This document shows positions 6,850 through 7,885 of a stretch of DNA of 7,885 nucleotides, piece by piece. The notes below the pieces were generated by a model. The model saw only the letters and a program-made list of their open reading frames with translations, was not told where the DNA came from and did not search any database. Position 1 is the first letter of the stretch, and each line of letters starts with the position of its first letter. Both the position numbers and the translations under genes were made by a program. The DNA comes from Holophagales bacterium UBA5066 (GTDB lineage: Bacteria; Acidobacteriota; Thermoanaerobaculia; UBA5066): the NCBI GenBank assembly GCA_002414905.1, contig DIAY01000187.1:1-7885 (forward strand), in the 5' to 3' direction.

Positions 6850-6904
6850 CCGTCCGTTGAGGCGACCGCTTCTTCTGCGGACGTTTGTCAGCGAAGATGA
6901 ACGC

Positions 6905-7573
6905 ATGGTGAAGCTCGCCGCTTCCATCCTCTCCGCCGACTTCGGACGTCTCGCCGCCCACGCCCGCGAGGCGATTGCCGCAGGGGCCGACTGGCTCCAC
7001 GTCGATGTCATGGACGGGCGCTTCGTTCCGAACATCACGATCGGGCCGCTCGTCGCCGAGGCGCTCCGGCCGCTTCGCGAGGAGATGGGCGCCCTCCTCG
7101 ACGTCCACCTGATGATCGTCGAGCCCGAGCGGTACCTCGCCGCCTTCGCGAAGGCTGGCGCCGACGTCCTGACGGTGCACGTCGAGACCTGCCCGCACCT
7201 TCACCGGACGATCCAGCAGATCCGCGAGCTCGGCGTGAAGGCGGGGGTGACACTCAACCCCGCGACGCCGCTCTCGGCCCTGGAGGAGATCCTCCCCGAC
7301 GTCGACCAGGTCCTCGTCATGTCGGTGAATCCCGGCTTCGGCGGGCAGTCGTTCATCCCGGGCGCCACCGCGAGGGTGCGGCGCCTCCGCGGGATGCTCG
7401 ATGCCTGCGGCTCGAAGGCCGAGCTCGAGATTGACGGCGGCATCAAGCCCGGGAACGCCGGCGAGGTCGTCGAGGCCGGCGCCACCGTCCTCGTCGCAGG
7501 CTCCGCAGTCTTCAGGGGCGACGTCGCGGCGAACGTGCGGAAGTTCCGGGAAGCGCTCGCGCCCCCTCCTTGA
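6905..7573 (+). CDS. rpe: Ribulose-phosphate 3-epimerase
   Basis: Interconverts D-ribulose 5-phosphate and D-xylulose 5-phosphate in the pentose phosphate pathway (or Calvin cycle). The product has 222 residues, the normal family length, with a TIM-barrel. Signature stretches: LAASILSADFGRL (4-16, S7), LHVDVMDGRFVPNITIGP (31-48, metal ligands H32 and D34, with M36), DVHLMI with H68, VLVMSVNPGFGGQSFI in the middle, and LEIDGGI with the second catalytic Asp, followed by the phosphate-binding loops (VLVAGSAVF). All expected active-site residues are present. The ATG at 6905 gives the conserved beginning MVKLAASILSADF. A GTG directly follows it, and an upstream in-frame TTG at 6857 would add a 16-residue tail not expected in the family. 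No Shine-Dalgarno is visible. The gene is divergent from the glycosyltransferase. Its stop codon lies inside the -35 box of the tRNA promoter. Confidence 0.97.
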   Translation: MVKLAASILSADFGRLAAHAREAIAAGADWLHVDVMDGRFVPNITIGPLVAEALRPLREEMGALLDVHLMIVEPERYLAAFAKAGADVLTVHVETCPHLHRTIQQIRELGVKAGVTLNPATPLSALEEILPDVDQVLVMSVNPGFGGQSFIPGATARVRRLRGMLDACGSKAELEIDGGIKPGNAGEVVEAGATVLVAGSAVFRGDVAANVRKFREALAPPP

Positions 7574-7598
7574 CGCTTCTCGCCGCTCCCCGTATCCT
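7570..7598 (+). promoter_or_regulatory. Putative promoter upstream of the tRNA-Val genes (TTGACG-N17-TATCCT)
   Basis: A near-consensus housekeeping-type promoter: TTGACG at 7570-7575, exactly 17 bp, then TATCCT at 7593-7598. The -35 overlaps the rpe stop codon. A start near 7605 would give a leader of about 107 nt before the first tRNA, which would be processed off. The terminator-like hairpin at 7604-7634 lies at the predicted start, so some other use of this promoter is possible. Confidence 0.6.
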
Positions 7599-7603
7599 CC
7601 CCG

Positions 7604-7634
7604 GCTCCGGCCCATGGGTCGGAGCGGGTCTTTT
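7604..7634 (+). terminator. Possible intrinsic terminator after rpe
   Basis: A 9-bp stem (7604-7612 with 7617-7625, one G-T pair) and a CATG loop, followed by GGGTC and a short T-run (7631-7634). The stem is strong, but the T-tract is short and set 3-5 nt off the stem, so termination may be partial. It sits 31 bp after the rpe stop. Confidence 0.45.
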
Positions 7635-7711
7635 GAGAATCAGTTCCGGGTCGAGGGCGGGGTTCAAAGTACCTCTGTGAGGTCTCCTGTCGGTAGCCCT
7701 GGGAAGCTTTT

Positions 7712-7786
<75 letters not shown>

Positions 7787-7808
7787 TCTCGCTTCCCACT
7801 GCGTTTGC

Positions 7809-7884
7809 AGGCGCTTAGCTCAGCCGGTAGAGCACTTCCTTCACACGGAAGGGGTCAGCGGTTCGAGTCCGCTAGCGCCTACCA
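7809..7884 (+). tRNA. tRNA-Val (anticodon CAC)
   Basis: Full cloverleaf 22 bp after the first tRNA. Acceptor stem AGGCGCT/AGCGCCT; D arm GCTC/GAGC; anticodon stem CTTCC/GGAAG with loop TTCACAC, so the anticodon is CAC (7842-7844), reading GUG valine codons, which are common in such a GC-rich genome. T arm AGCGG/CCGCT with loop TTCGAGT. CCA is encoded. Close similarity to the GAC copy suggests a tandem duplication; more tRNA genes may follow beyond the window. Confidence 0.97.
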
Positions 7885-7885
7885 T

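Noticed and set aside
6852..6882. Possible riboswitch or attenuator hairpin upstream of rpe (GTCCG...CGGAC, CCGC...GCGG)
   Set aside because: The stems are only 4-5 bp and mutually exclusive, with no T-run or known aptamer pattern.
7671..7683. ACCTC-TGT-GAGGT mini hairpin before the first tRNA
   Set aside because: Five base pairs with a 3-nt loop and no T-tract; too short to assign a role.

Overview
This window is a stretch of very GC-rich bacterial chromosome, tightly packed with housekeeping and envelope-type genes. The gene set, the high-GC codon use and the Thermus-type orotate phosphoribosyltransferase would suit an Acidobacteriota (Thermoanaerobaculia-like) genome or another deep-branching GC-rich lineage. 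That is an inference from style, not a proven placement. I see no insertion sequence, prophage, CRISPR array or other mobile element.

Left part (1-2780, + strand): the window opens inside a secreted VanX/DdpX-type D-Ala-D-Ala dipeptidase. Next comes an NtrC/NtrX-type sigma-54 response regulator with no kinase gene beside it. Its stop overlaps the start of pyrE (ATGA), so regulator and pyrE probably form one transcription unit. Middle part (6761-2788, - strand): a polyprenol-sugar-synthase-like family 2 glycosyltransferase, an overlapping UPF0104/AglD-type membrane protein, and an exported GH88/GH105-like glycosidase with a beta-rich C-terminal region. This looks like a small envelope or polysaccharide locus. 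It converges on pyrE with only 7 bp between the stop codons. Right part (6905-7885, + strand): ribulose-phosphate 3-epimerase (rpe), divergent from the glycosyltransferase, then two tandem valine tRNA genes (anticodons GAC and CAC) with encoded CCA ends.

The most interesting non-coding signal is a recurrent TATCCT -10-like box. It lies exactly 8 nt upstream of the start codons of the response regulator and the glycosyltransferase. Neither gene has a Shine-Dalgarno sequence, while the internal operon gene pyrE has a perfect AGGAGG. The same box, with a TTGACG -35 at 17-bp spacing, lies upstream of the tRNA genes. This suggests leaderless transcripts for genes at the head of a unit and Shine-Dalgarno initiation for genes inside one. 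It also helps choose start codons. I did not find a convincing new multi-gene biological system here.
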